NCBI GenBank assembly: GCA_028291515.1
Contig: JAQGHU010000028.1
Span: forward strand, 1 to 61,186
DNA from: Schlesneria sp.
GTDB taxonomy: Bacteria > Planctomycetota > Planctomycetia > Planctomycetales > Planctomycetaceae
DNA length: 61,186 nucleotides
Direction: 5' to 3'
The position numbers and the translations under genes were made by a program. The notes beneath the pieces are model-generated. The model did not search any database, was not told the DNA's origin, and worked only from the letters and a program-made list of their open reading frames with translations. This document shows, piece by piece, positions 35,433 through 42,943 of this stretch. Within the stretch, counting starts at the first letter, position 1; each line of letters begins with the position of its first letter.

Positions 35433-35717
35433 ATGAGCGAACAAGGGAATCGACGAACGTTCCGTGTGATCTATTCAGGTCGCGTCCAAGGCGTTGGCTT
35501 CCGGGCGACGACTCAGAATATCGCACAGCGTTTTCCGGTTGTCGGCTATGTTCGAAATCAGCCTGATGGAACTGTGGAATTAGTCGCTCGCGGGTCATCG
35601 GCTGAGGTGGGCGAGTTCCTCGCCGCAGTTCAGCAGCGGTTGGCCAGGCAGATTCAGAATGCCAGCCAAGAGCTGATCGCCATGGACGAAGACTTCGAGA
35701 CTTTTGCCATTCGCTAA
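35433..35717 (+). CDS. Acylphosphatase
   Basis: A 94-residue acylphosphatase. The signature is [20 protein letters not shown], with the phosphate-binding Arg of GFR, and [16 protein letters not shown] carrying the catalytic Asn. The start is ATG 35433 with GGGGAT upstream; the open frame continues further upstream but that part is not family-like. Acylphosphatases hydrolyse small carboxyl phosphates. It stands alone before the tRNA gene. Confidence 0.85.
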   Translation: MSEQGNRRTFRVIYSGRVQGVGFRATTQNIAQRFPVVGYVRNQPDGTVELVARGSSAEVGEFLAAVQQRLARQIQNASQELIAMDEDFETFAIR

Positions 35718-35983
35718 ACGCGGTGACGCGGTGATCGCCCGTTTTCTCCATTTGGAATGAGCGCGAGGTCATTCCGAAGTCGGCATGATCAGAAAAACCG
35801 ACACGATCGATTCAACAGAACTACAGGCCACCGCAAGGTTTGAGTTTGATCGTTCGACTCAGATTCCCGCTTCCTCCGCGATGGCTCGCATGCTTGCCAA
35901 ACGGGAAGACGGCGTTATACTCTCCCCGCACGCTCGCATTCGGGATCCGCGATTACAGCGGACTCGACCAGCAGCGGAGACAA

Positions 35984-36067
35984 GCCCAGGTGGCGGAACT
36001 GGCAGACGCGCTAGGTTCAGGACCTAGTGCCTTAACAGGCGTGCAGGTTCGATTCCTGTCCTGGGCA
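35984..36067 (+). tRNA. tRNA-Leu (anticodon CAG)
   Basis: The acceptor stem GCCCAGG (35984-35990) pairs with CCTGGGC (36060-36066), with discriminator A at 36067. The anticodon stem CTAGG/CCTAG encloses the loop TTCAGGA with anticodon CAG at 36018-36020. A long variable arm follows, as in tRNA-Leu, and the T-loop GGTTCGATTCC is intact. CCA is not encoded. A tyrosine recombinase gene begins about 110 bases downstream, so the 3' half is probably the attachment site of an integrated element. Confidence 0.95.
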
Positions 36068-36079
36068 ACTGATTCTGGT

Positions 36080-36120
36080 AAAATGGCTTACGGTAAATCA
36101 CCGCAAGCCATTTTCCTTTC
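36080..36120 (+). terminator. tRNA terminator
   Basis: AAAATGGCTT at 36080-36089 pairs with AAGCCATTTT at 36105-36114, with an inner CGGT/ACCG stem, followed by CCTTTC. It ends the tRNA transcript just before the recombinase gene. Confidence 0.75.
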
Positions 36121-36178
36121 CCACACCGGGAATTGGTAACAGTTTGGTAACGGCGTGGCGGTGACATTGGAGCCACAC

Positions 36179-37504
36179 ATGGCCGCAATTCAATGTCGAA
36201 ACGGTAGTTATCGCATCCTTTTCCGCTATGCCGGAAAGCAGCACGCCTTCACCTTGGGCGAGGTCTCCCAGGAAGAGGCCGATACTAAGGCCGCTCAAGT
36301 CGACTACCTGTTGCTGCGACTTAAGCAGCGCCTCGCCGTCCTTCCACCCGGCGGCGAGATCGTCGAGTACATTGAGTTTGACGGGAAGATCATTCCGCCG
36401 GAGTCACCCGCCGTTGCGAAGATTGCACTGCCGATTCTGCGCGATCAGTACATTAAAACCCATCAGGCCTCGCTGGAAACGAACACTTTGGAGTCGATCC
36501 GAATTCACTTCGGGCATCTGGTGGGCGTCCTCGGCGAAGAGTTCTGTGTTTCTGACACGCAACTGGCCGATCTGCAGCGGTATGTCGACAAGCGAGCCAA
36601 AGCGAAGGGGCTGCATGGTCGGAAGCTGTCCGCCACAACCATCGGCAAGGAGATCGCGACGCTGAGCGGAGCCTGGGCTTGGGGCGTGAAATTCAACCTG
36701 CTCACCAAGCCGTTTCCCAGCGACGGTCTGCAGTATCCGAAGACCGTGGAGAAGTTGCCGTTCATGACGCGGGGGGAAATCGAACGGCGGATCAAGGCCG
36801 GTGGTCTCACCCCGGCGGAAATCGCAGACCTGTGGGAATGCTATTACCTGACGACGGATGAAGTCACCGAATTCCTGACTCACGTCAAAGCCCAGGCCAC
36901 ACAACCGTGGGTCTATCCGATGGTCTGCTTCGCGGCTCATACCGGAGCCCGGCGGTCAGAGATGCTCAGGCTCAAGGTGACCGATCTCGACTTCGCCGGT
37001 CGGACGGTGACGATTCAGGAGAAGAAGAAGGTCAAAGGCAAGACGACGACCCGCCGCGTGCCATTGTCAGCGTTCCTGATCTCCGTTCTGCAGGGCTGGC
37101 TCAATGGCCACCCCGGTTGTGCCTACCTGTTCTCTTCCGCCGCCACCGTAGCGCGGAGCAAGAAGCGTAGTACGACGACGGGTCACAAGAGTACGACGAC
37201 CCGCCCCAAGACTGCTGCCGCTCGTACCAAGAGCATCGAGACGCGACCGCCGCAACCCGCTGGTGCCATCACTCCCGATGAGTGTCATGACCATTTCAAG
37301 CGAGCAGTGGCCATCAGCAAATGGAAGGACATGCGCGGCTGGCATGTGCTGCGCCACTCCTTCATCAGTGCCTGTGCCAGCAAGGGAGTCGATCAACGGC
37401 TGGTGGAAAGCTGGGCCGGGCACCTGTCGAAAGAGATGTCCCGCCGTTACGCTCATCTATATCCCTCCACCCAACAAGCCGCCCTGGCGACGGTGTTCGG
37501 TTAA
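36179..37504 (+). CDS. Tyrosine recombinase / integrase
   Basis: A 441-residue phage-type integrase. Catalytic residues are visible: Arg in HTGARRSEML (R258), His and Arg in HVLRHSF (H389, R392), His in GHLSKE (H415) and the nucleophile Tyr in RRYAHLY (Y424). A basic insert rich in KKRSTTTGHKSTTTRPKT separates the Arg box from the HxxR box. The ATG at 36179 is chosen because GGAG lies 6-7 bases upstream; a GTG at 36155 is also in frame. It sits right after tRNA-Leu, the normal place for an integrase whose element uses that tRNA gene. It should catalyse integration and excision of the element to its right. Confidence 0.9.
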   Translation: MAAIQCRNGSYRILFRYAGKQHAFTLGEVSQEEADTKAAQVDYLLLRLKQRLAVLPPGGEIVEYIEFDGKIIPPESPAVAKIALPILRDQYIKTHQASLETNTLESIRIHFGHLVGVLGEEFCVSDTQLADLQRYVDKRAKAKGLHGRKLSATTIGKEIATLSGAWAWGVKFNLLTKPFPSDGLQYPKTVEKLPFMTRGEIERRIKAGGLTPAEIADLWECYYLTTDEVTEFLTHVKAQATQPWVYPMVCFAAHTGARRSEMLRLKVTDLDFAGRTVTIQEKKKVKGKTTTRRVPLSAFLISVLQGWLNGHPGCAYLFSSAATVARSKKRSTTTGHKSTTTRPKTAAARTKSIETRPPQPAGAITPDECHDHFKRAVAISKWKDMRGWHVLRHSFISACASKGVDQRLVESWAGHLSKEMSRRYAHLYPSTQQAALATVFG

Positions 37505-37511
37505 CGATACA

Positions 37512-37907
37512 TCAATGCCTATCTATAGCGAGCGGAAGCAATCCCTCGCGTTGCAAACGCATCAATTCGGCATGGCTGATGGCCCAACTTGCGTGCGCTC
37601 CCCGACCGGATCGCCGCTTCGAGGCCACGATCCGCTTGAGTCGAGCCCATTCCCGCACAGTGAATTCCGACTTGCCCACAATCTGCGCGACCTGATCCGT
37701 GGAATACCAGTCGCGAACGGTCTGCTGTCGAACCAGCGAAATCAGGATCGATTCGATGCGTTCGAGACGTTCCTCCAGAGCGATCATGGGTTCGGTACTT
37801 CCTGATATCGAGCCAGGAGTGGCGAACCGATCTGCGACAGCCGTTTCCAGTGACACGGAATCCTCTTGAAACCGCGATTCAGACTGAGCCAATTTCGTTG
37901 CGGGCAT
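37512..37907 (-). CDS. Small HTH protein, excisionase-like
   Basis: A 131-residue protein with an N-terminal acidic linker, a short coiled coil (MIALEERLERIESILISLV) and a helix-turn-helix at about 70-120 (YSTDQVAQIVGKSEFTVREWARLKRI). The HTH resembles excisionase/MerR-like domains. The start at 37907 is chosen because the open frame upstream is low in protein character and a terminator lies at 37920-37960. It converges on the integrase gene 7 bases away. It is probably a recombination directionality factor or element regulator. Confidence 0.65.
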   Translation of the reverse strand: MPATKLAQSESRFQEDSVSLETAVADRFATPGSISGSTEPMIALEERLERIESILISLVRQQTVRDWYSTDQVAQIVGKSEFTVREWARLKRIVASKRRSGRGAHASWAISHAELMRLQREGLLPLAIDRH

Positions 37908-37919
37908 TATGTACCTAAC

Positions 37920-37960
37920 AAAAAAGCAGACCACGGATGCGCGGGGCACCTGTGGTCTGC
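37920..37960 (-). terminator. Rho-independent terminator, minus strand
   Basis: On the minus strand GCAGACCAC (37960-37952) pairs with GTGGTCTGC (37934-37926), followed by TTTTT. It sits just upstream of the HTH gene start and ends transcription coming from the small Lys-rich gene. Confidence 0.8.
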
Positions 37961-38269
37961 TGGTTGGCTCGGACATCATTTTCACACGAGGAGACGGAAT
38001 TGCAAGTCGCGGTCGCCGATTTTTCTTGCAGGTCGCCAAATCTACCGAGAGAATGGCCCCAGCACATGACGGTCGCTTGGCCACGGGCAACTCGCTCTTT
38101 ACAGCGGGACTCCTGTGGTCGGTTGGCTCCTTCCCAAGGCCTGCTTTACTTTCAAGCACGGATAGGTGTAAGAACCAGACGGTTGTGTGCAGCTTGGTCG
38201 CGAGCGTTTTGCTCGCGGCCATTTTCGCTCTTTGGGCGGCACCAACCGTCTGATCGATCTGGCTTCACG

Positions 38270-38392
38270 TCAGCTTCCCTTCTTGTTCGCCGATGTCTTA
38301 CCTTTCGCTGGTTTCTTCGGGGCCTTGTCCCCCGTCTTCTTGGACGTGGTGGGCTTTCCTTTTGGCTGTTTGTGTCCAATCCCGTTCGTCAT
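38270..38392 (-). CDS. Small lysine-rich protein
   Basis: A 40-residue open frame starting at ATG 38392 with AAGGAG 7 bases upstream, an unusually good site. About a third of the residues are Lys, in runs such as SKKTGDKAPKKPAKGK, like histone H1 tails. It is too short for most gene finders. The transcript would end at the terminator at 37920-37960. Such proteins bind nucleic acid or modulate chromatin; the role here is unknown. Confidence 0.5.
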   Translation of the reverse strand: MTNGIGHKQPKGKPTTSKKTGDKAPKKPAKGKTSANKKGS

Positions 38393-38513
38393 CACATACT
38401 CCTTGTCGCACGTTCTTGAGCAGTACGCTGCTCGGCAGTTTGGAAAGTGACATTCACTTCCCTTGCTTCGGAGACACGCGATCGCGAACAGGCGGCAATT
38501 TGGATCGGACGCC

Positions 38514-38544
38514 AAAAAAAGGAGCGTCGAACCACTACCGCTCC
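38514..38544 (-). terminator. Rho-independent terminator, minus strand
   Basis: GGAGCG at 38521-38526 pairs with CGCTCC at 38539-38544, and on the minus strand the stem is followed by seven T. It is the likely end of the transcript from the membrane-protein gene at 38862-39422, after a long untranslated tail. Confidence 0.7.
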
Positions 38545-38564
38545 TCTGACCCCCGCCAAGGGGC

Positions 38565-38625
38565 ACACGAAACAGCACTGGCCGACGCCCCAAGCGGGGC
38601 GCGGCTCAAGGGCTGCTTTTCGTGT
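38565..38625. other. Compact nested palindrome, possible structured RNA
   Basis: ACACGAA/TTCGTGT, CAGC/GCTG, GCCG/CGGC and CGCCCC/GGGGCG are nested stems with a central AAGC loop. Together they make a 61-base structure. It lies in a 469-base stretch (38393-38861) that has no gene I can support. Confidence 0.4.
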
Positions 38626-38861
38626 ACATGAACCTTTCGGCTCAAGTTGGCGGTTTCAGAGGAAGCAGTTCTTGACGCTCGCGCGTCAATTCAAGTTGTC
38701 AAGGGCGACGGCAAATCACCCGTAAGCAGTTGCAATTTCTCGCCAAGATTCTCCTGTCATCAGCGTCGTTAATTGGCCGACATGTCAAATCGTCGGCACA
38801 CGAAGATCGTCACCCGCATTCTATCGGCTCACGCGTGATCTTCAATTTGGATTCCGTTCCA

Positions 38862-39422
38862 TCACTTCGGCAATGAGAGAGATTCGCCAGCGACATTGTC
38901 GTCATCGACATTCATCAGCGCATACGTCCGCTCATAGTATTTCCGCAGGGTATCGCGTGATCCCACCCACAGGATGACTTCAACAATAACGAAACTCCCG
39001 ACGAGAATGAGATCGACTTGTCCGCGAAGCCCTGTCGTCGTTGCGTAGGCAAAGAACGTGAACGCCACGGCCACCAGCATGTTGGCGTGAAACTGATAGA
39101 AGCGATAGTGCGAATCCACGAGCAAGTCGAACGCCGACAGATTGTCTCCCAATCGGGTGAAGTTCCATTTTGGTAGCGGGATTCCTGTGAGCTGATGCAG
39201 GCGATCCACGATCAGCCAGCGAATCGTGCTGACCACCATGCCGACGGCGACAGCCGCGACTGTGACATACAGGAAACCGCCGACTGTTGGACTCTGGGCG
39301 GACGAGACTCCCACCCAACCCCGTACCGTCGCAGAAAAGGTGCAGACGCCCCACAACACGACGAACCCAGGCAAGATGTATGCAATCAGCAGCCCGAAAT
39401 TGTCCCGTGTCACGTCCTGCAT
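38862..39422 (-). CDS. Integral membrane protein, unknown
   Basis: A 186-residue protein with four likely membrane segments: FGLLIAYILPGFVVLWGVC, FLYVTVAAVAVGMVVSTI, MLVAVAFTFFAYATTTG and LILVGSFVIVEVILWVG. The cytoplasmic tail is RDTLRKYYERTYALMNVDDDN. The ATG at 39422 is preferred to an upstream TTG. I do not recognise the family. It lies beside a DUF2335 protein gene, and both are small membrane proteins of the integrated element. Confidence 0.6.
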   Translation of the reverse strand: MQDVTRDNFGLLIAYILPGFVVLWGVCTFSATVRGWVGVSSAQSPTVGGFLYVTVAAVAVGMVVSTIRWLIVDRLHQLTGIPLPKWNFTRLGDNLSAFDLLVDSHYRFYQFHANMLVAVAFTFFAYATTTGLRGQVDLILVGSFVIVEVILWVGSRDTLRKYYERTYALMNVDDDNVAGESLSLPK

Positions 39423-39464
39423 AGTTTCATTGAACAACAATGATGTTCATCCGGCATTGTTCGC

Positions 39465-39902
39465 TTACCGTTCTGCTGATCTGTAACGTTCCCACTTCGC
39501 TTGTCGCTCTTTCAGGCGAATCCGCGAACCGTAGACGAACACACTCACTAACGAGCCAAGCGTCAGGAGTCCCATTCCGACACCGGCCTGAGGGTTCCCG
39601 TAGACTGCGATCACCGTCGAGGCAACGATTCCACCAAGACCGACAATCAACCCAAACACGAGACCAACTCGGGAGTTTGTGATGTCGGACGATGTGATCT
39701 GAGATTCCAGGTGACGCCGGTGATCGGCCTGTTTCTCCGCCATGGCGAGAATCCGGTTGGCTGAGCCAGGAACAATCCGGTTGTAATCTTCCAAGATCTG
39801 GGGTGGCGGAAGCGGCCCCGCAAAGCTGGTCGCCGTGATCAAGTGCCGAGCCTCCGGTTGGGGAGATTCAGTGTGTTGAACGCTTGCCGATTCGTGTGCC
39901 AT
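39465..39902 (-). CDS. DUF2335 membrane protein
   Basis: A 145-residue protein with the DUF2335 signature: GPLPPPQILEDYNRIVPGSANRILAMAEKQADHRRHLE. Two membrane segments follow (VGLVFGLIVGLGGIVAS and GVGMGLLTLGSLVSVFVYG). The family often occurs in prophages and mobile elements; its function is unknown. Its start overlaps the upstream small gene by 35 bases. Confidence 0.75.
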   Translation of the reverse strand: MAHESASVQHTESPQPEARHLITATSFAGPLPPPQILEDYNRIVPGSANRILAMAEKQADHRRHLESQITSSDITNSRVGLVFGLIVGLGGIVASTVIAVYGNPQAGVGMGLLTLGSLVSVFVYGSRIRLKERQAKWERYRSAER

Positions 39903-40095
39903 AGACTTCGATTGAACCGCGAAGATCGTCTCCGGTAACCATCCAGTCGCTCAGGAGGGCTGCAGAATCGACCTCCCGCGAGGCATTGGGATCGTTCTGA
40001 TTTTGCAACGTACCGCCGAAATCGAGAACTCTTGCCATTCCCTCAATGAACGAGGGCGCCGCAGGAAGTGAGAATGCATTTGGATGGATTGTCAT
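39868..40095 (-). CDS. Small hypothetical protein
   Basis: A 75-residue open frame upstream of and overlapping the DUF2335 gene. GGTGGAGAC precedes the ATG at 40095. The second half (LLSDWMVTGDDLRGSIEVYG) is protein-like. There is no known domain. It may be translationally coupled to the DUF2335 protein. Confidence 0.45.
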   Translation of the reverse strand: MTIHPNAFSLPAAPSFIEGMARVLDFGGTLQNQNDPNASREVDSAALLSDWMVTGDDLRGSIEVYGTRIGKRSTH

Positions 40096-40420
40096 GTCTC
40101 CACCGTACAGCAGGATCTGATTTCTCGCAAATCGACTTTGGTCGCTGCAATGCCATGGCTATCAAAGAGTTCATCGACCGATGGCGTGTCTCTCACATCA
40201 CTTCTTCTCAAAAAAACTTTCGTCCGTCGCGGCAACTGCTCGACTGGCAAAACCTCGTGCCATTTCAGCAGGCCACCACTATATTATCTCGGTTCTACGC
40301 GAATAGTATTCCCAGAGTGGCTCGAAGCCCGCGAGCAATGCCGACTGTCATGCAAGTGAACCTCTAATCAACGACGGATCGCCACGAACAAGGCAAATCA
40401 CAGGTTAGGACAGGCACGCG
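40096..40420. other. Intergenic region, no gene seen
   Basis: This is the divergent region between a small minus-strand gene (from 40095) and the AbiGi-like gene at 40421. Short plus-strand open frames here look like noise. Promoters for both sides are expected, but none was identified with confidence. Confidence 0.5.
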
Positions 40421-41503
40421 ATGCTGAAGGTTAGCGCGAGCGGGAGCATCCAAGTGGTGATCCATCATTTGCTGGACGAAGTGCCTGAGACGTTTGAGAG
40501 GGTCGTCGAGCGATATAGCAAGCTGGATATCACGCTTTTCCACCACATAGTAAGCTCACCGAACTGCCGATACGAGTGTAGGTTCGGACGTGGCAGGGTG
40601 CCTGACGCGGTACTTGCGATGAACCCAATGCAGCGAATGGAGTCGATCCTGAAGCAGGGCGCGATCCAAGGGAACCCGAAAGGCTATTTCGTCAACAAGC
40701 ACCATGCGTCGCTCACCGCTTCGCAGGTCGACGAGATCAAGTCCGTCAGTTTTTCATTATGTGATTCGGCTGGTGTCCCTGAGCACTTCGATGCGCGCAA
40801 ATCGGAGTATGGAATCTGCTTCTTTCACGACTTTCTCGAAGGCGCAGGAATCCGCCCCGTGGTGTACCTCAATGACCACGACATACACCACCAACGGCAG
40901 GTCATTTTCAATGCTCCCCACCTTGTCGAAATGTGCAGCCCGAAATACAACATGCTCTGGGAGAACGAATGGCGTATTAGAGGACGCTTGGCGTTTACCC
41001 CTGATGATGTGGCCTTTCTCATCGTACCGGACTCGGGGTACCAGTCATTCATGAAGTGGCTAACCGACGAGGACCTTTATAACTACGCCGTGCTGCCATC
41101 CTCGGTGTTTAACAACCACTTGGACTACCTGCGAATCCTCCCAAACCTCGATCATTCCTCCTGGCGGCAAATTCGTCTTTTCGAGGGCCTTCTGCTGGAT
41201 TTCGATGAATTCCTTGAATTCACCGACGACGACCGCAAGCGAATGCTTGAGGCTACGGGCAAGTATCTCCCTTGTATCGCCAAGGCTGACATCCAAGATC
41301 TCTACGAGGAACGCTACGTCAGCCGTTACTTGAGGTTCTTTGGCCAGTTGAACGATGAGACAAAAAACTCGCCCCGGTTCAAGAAACTCGCGAATGTAGA
41401 CAAAAATCACCGCGAGCCATGGCGAAGCAGCAAGGATTTGGTAAAGGCAGCATACGAGGCGCTATTCACGATCCAGCAGGCAAGGATCACGAAGGACTGG
41501 TAA
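40421..41503 (+). CDS. AbiGi-like / DUF2971-like protein (tentative)
   Basis: A 360-residue cytosolic protein. The middle has an order of motifs seen in AbiGi antitoxin and DUF2971 families: a short LKQGAIQGNPKG-like strand, VSFSLCDSAG, YGICFFHDFLEGAGIRPVVYLND, then LWENEWRIRGRLAFTPDDV. The C-terminal half (about 240-360) is helical and charged. It is flanked on the element by a DUF932 gene and lies near the Ssp-like operon, so a phage-defence role is plausible. The match is by motif order only and should be treated as tentative. Confidence 0.5.
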   Translation: MLKVSASGSIQVVIHHLLDEVPETFERVVERYSKLDITLFHHIVSSPNCRYECRFGRGRVPDAVLAMNPMQRMESILKQGAIQGNPKGYFVNKHHASLTASQVDEIKSVSFSLCDSAGVPEHFDARKSEYGICFFHDFLEGAGIRPVVYLNDHDIHHQRQVIFNAPHLVEMCSPKYNMLWENEWRIRGRLAFTPDDVAFLIVPDSGYQSFMKWLTDEDLYNYAVLPSSVFNNHLDYLRILPNLDHSSWRQIRLFEGLLLDFDEFLEFTDDDRKRMLEATGKYLPCIAKADIQDLYEERYVSRYLRFFGQLNDETKNSPRFKKLANVDKNHREPWRSSKDLVKAAYEALFTIQQARITKDW

Positions 41504-41669
41504 GGTCGACAGGACTGCGGATCGTAATCATTCGCCGCGTGTCGCCGGAAAACACCAAGTCAAAGGCAAGCAATCAATTTGACCCCAGCACGAGATTCGC
41601 GCTACGGTGAGTTGAGTTGTTCTTTCACAACCTGGTCGTCCCCTCTTCCCTTTCCTGGAGGCACATACG

Positions 41670-42695
41670 ATGCCGAATCTTGTCCATGCTCATAACGAAT
41701 TGTTTCGCCGTTCGCCTGATGAATGTTTTGCGAGTTTGCCAGACTTGGTTCAGCACTGCCGTACTCAAAACCATGCGTCGTCGAATCGTTGGCAACTGCC
41801 GCAGGCGCTGCTCCCCACCGCCAGAGATGATCAGTTATCATTAGACGTTGGTACTGACGGGGCGTTTCTGATGAACGATTGGAGCTTCAGTCAGCTTTGC
41901 GGCCTCGCGGCCGTGAATAAGGAAACAGTCAACAAACTTTCCACAGCTACCGCGACTCAGGTATTCCGCGAAACGCTGCCGAGAAGCACGAAGCCGCTAC
42001 AATTGCTGACATCTGGTGATACTGTCCGCTCGATTCATGGTGCCAGCTACACGCGACTTTGGAACACAGAACTCTTGGAAGTAATTCAAGAATTTGCGAC
42101 GGACTTTCAGCCTCCTCAGAAAGCCGCAACTGGTGGAACCGGCTTGTATGCCGGAGAGCAGGATCTCTTCTGCTTTCTGATTGACCCCACTGGATGGGCC
42201 GAAATTGGTGGCGAAGCGTTTGCGCCAGGATTCTTCGTTTGGAATAGCGAGGTAGGTAAACGGTCAGTCGGAATCTCGACATTCTGGTTCCAGGCTGTTT
42301 GTGCGAACCACATTGTTTGGGATGCTGTCGAAGTCACCGAGTTCTCACGGAAGCATACCGCTAACGTGCGTGACGGATTGACACGAATCCGCGAAACCCT
42401 GACACGCCTGGTTCAACTTCGGGATCAGCGTCGCGATGGCTTTGTTCATATGATGCGTAAGGCTGTCGAATCCACGCTCGGTAGCGATGCCGAGGAGGCC
42501 ATGAAGACGTTGACCAAGTCTGGCATCAACCGCGCCTTGGCCAAGGAGGCTTTGAAGATCGCGGAGCAAAAGGGACGCTTCACGATCTTCGCTCTAGTGG
42601 ATGCACTCACTCGATTGGCGGGTCAATTGACGTATGCCGGAGACCGCATTGAGGCAGATCGCCAAGCCGCTAGATTGTTGGCTTTGGCCCTATGA
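41670..42695 (+). CDS. DUF932 protein
   Basis: A 341-residue protein of the DUF932 family, which is common on plasmids, phages and integrative elements. Family parts are WSFSQLCGLAAVNKETVN, VRSIHGASYTRLWNTELLEVIQ, GFFVWNSEVGKRSVGI, FWFQAVCANHIVWDA and the helical C-terminus. The start has GGAGG 10 bases upstream. The function is unknown. A structured segment and a terminator follow before the convergent desulfurase gene. Confidence 0.8.
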   Translation: MPNLVHAHNELFRRSPDECFASLPDLVQHCRTQNHASSNRWQLPQALLPTARDDQLSLDVGTDGAFLMNDWSFSQLCGLAAVNKETVNKLSTATATQVFRETLPRSTKPLQLLTSGDTVRSIHGASYTRLWNTELLEVIQEFATDFQPPQKAATGGTGLYAGEQDLFCFLIDPTGWAEIGGEAFAPGFFVWNSEVGKRSVGISTFWFQAVCANHIVWDAVEVTEFSRKHTANVRDGLTRIRETLTRLVQLRDQRRDGFVHMMRKAVESTLGSDAEEAMKTLTKSGINRALAKEALKIAEQKGRFTIFALVDALTRLAGQLTYAGDRIEADRQAARLLALAL

Positions 42696-42725
42696 AGCCG
42701 CCATCAGGATTTGTGTGAAACACGG

Positions 42726-42861
42726 CACGCGAAGAGTGGTGCATGGGAATGTGCCGGGCTGACCAGGATCCCGCAAGCTCGGCGGTTCGCGACGGCAGCA
42801 ATGCCGTGGGGCTGCGACCCGACCTCACGCGATCTGCAATCGATCCTCCCCTCTTCGCGTG
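42726..42861 (+). ncRNA. Candidate structured RNA between DUF932 and desulfurase genes
   Basis: Four nested stems are visible. CACGCGAAGAG (42726-42736) pairs with CTCTTCGCGTG (42851-42861). AGGATC (42765-42770) pairs with GATCCT (42842-42847). TCGCG (42787-42791) pairs with CGCGA (42828-42832). ACGGCA (42792-42797) and TGCCGT (42802-42807) close a GCAA tetraloop. The tetraloop class (GNRA) fits the plus strand, and a T-run hairpin follows at 42889-42917. No open frame is convincing. It could instead be a small mobile palindrome. Confidence 0.4.
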
Positions 42862-42888
42862 TCCTTGCATCGAACTGTTCTCTCCCTT

Positions 42889-42917
42889 GCCGAACCCTTG
42901 TGGCTCGGCTTTTTTTA
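42889..42917 (+). terminator. Terminator after DUF932 / structured RNA
   Basis: GCCGA (42889-42893) pairs with TCGGC (42905-42909), followed by eight T. The stem is short, so it is a modest terminator. It lies just upstream of the end of the convergent desulfurase gene. Confidence 0.55.
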
Positions 42918-42943
42918 TCCGACACATCAACTGGCTTTGAGCA

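Noticed and set aside
35785..36139. Open frames overlapping the tRNA-Leu gene
   Set aside because: They run through the tRNA and its terminator, so they are not protein genes.
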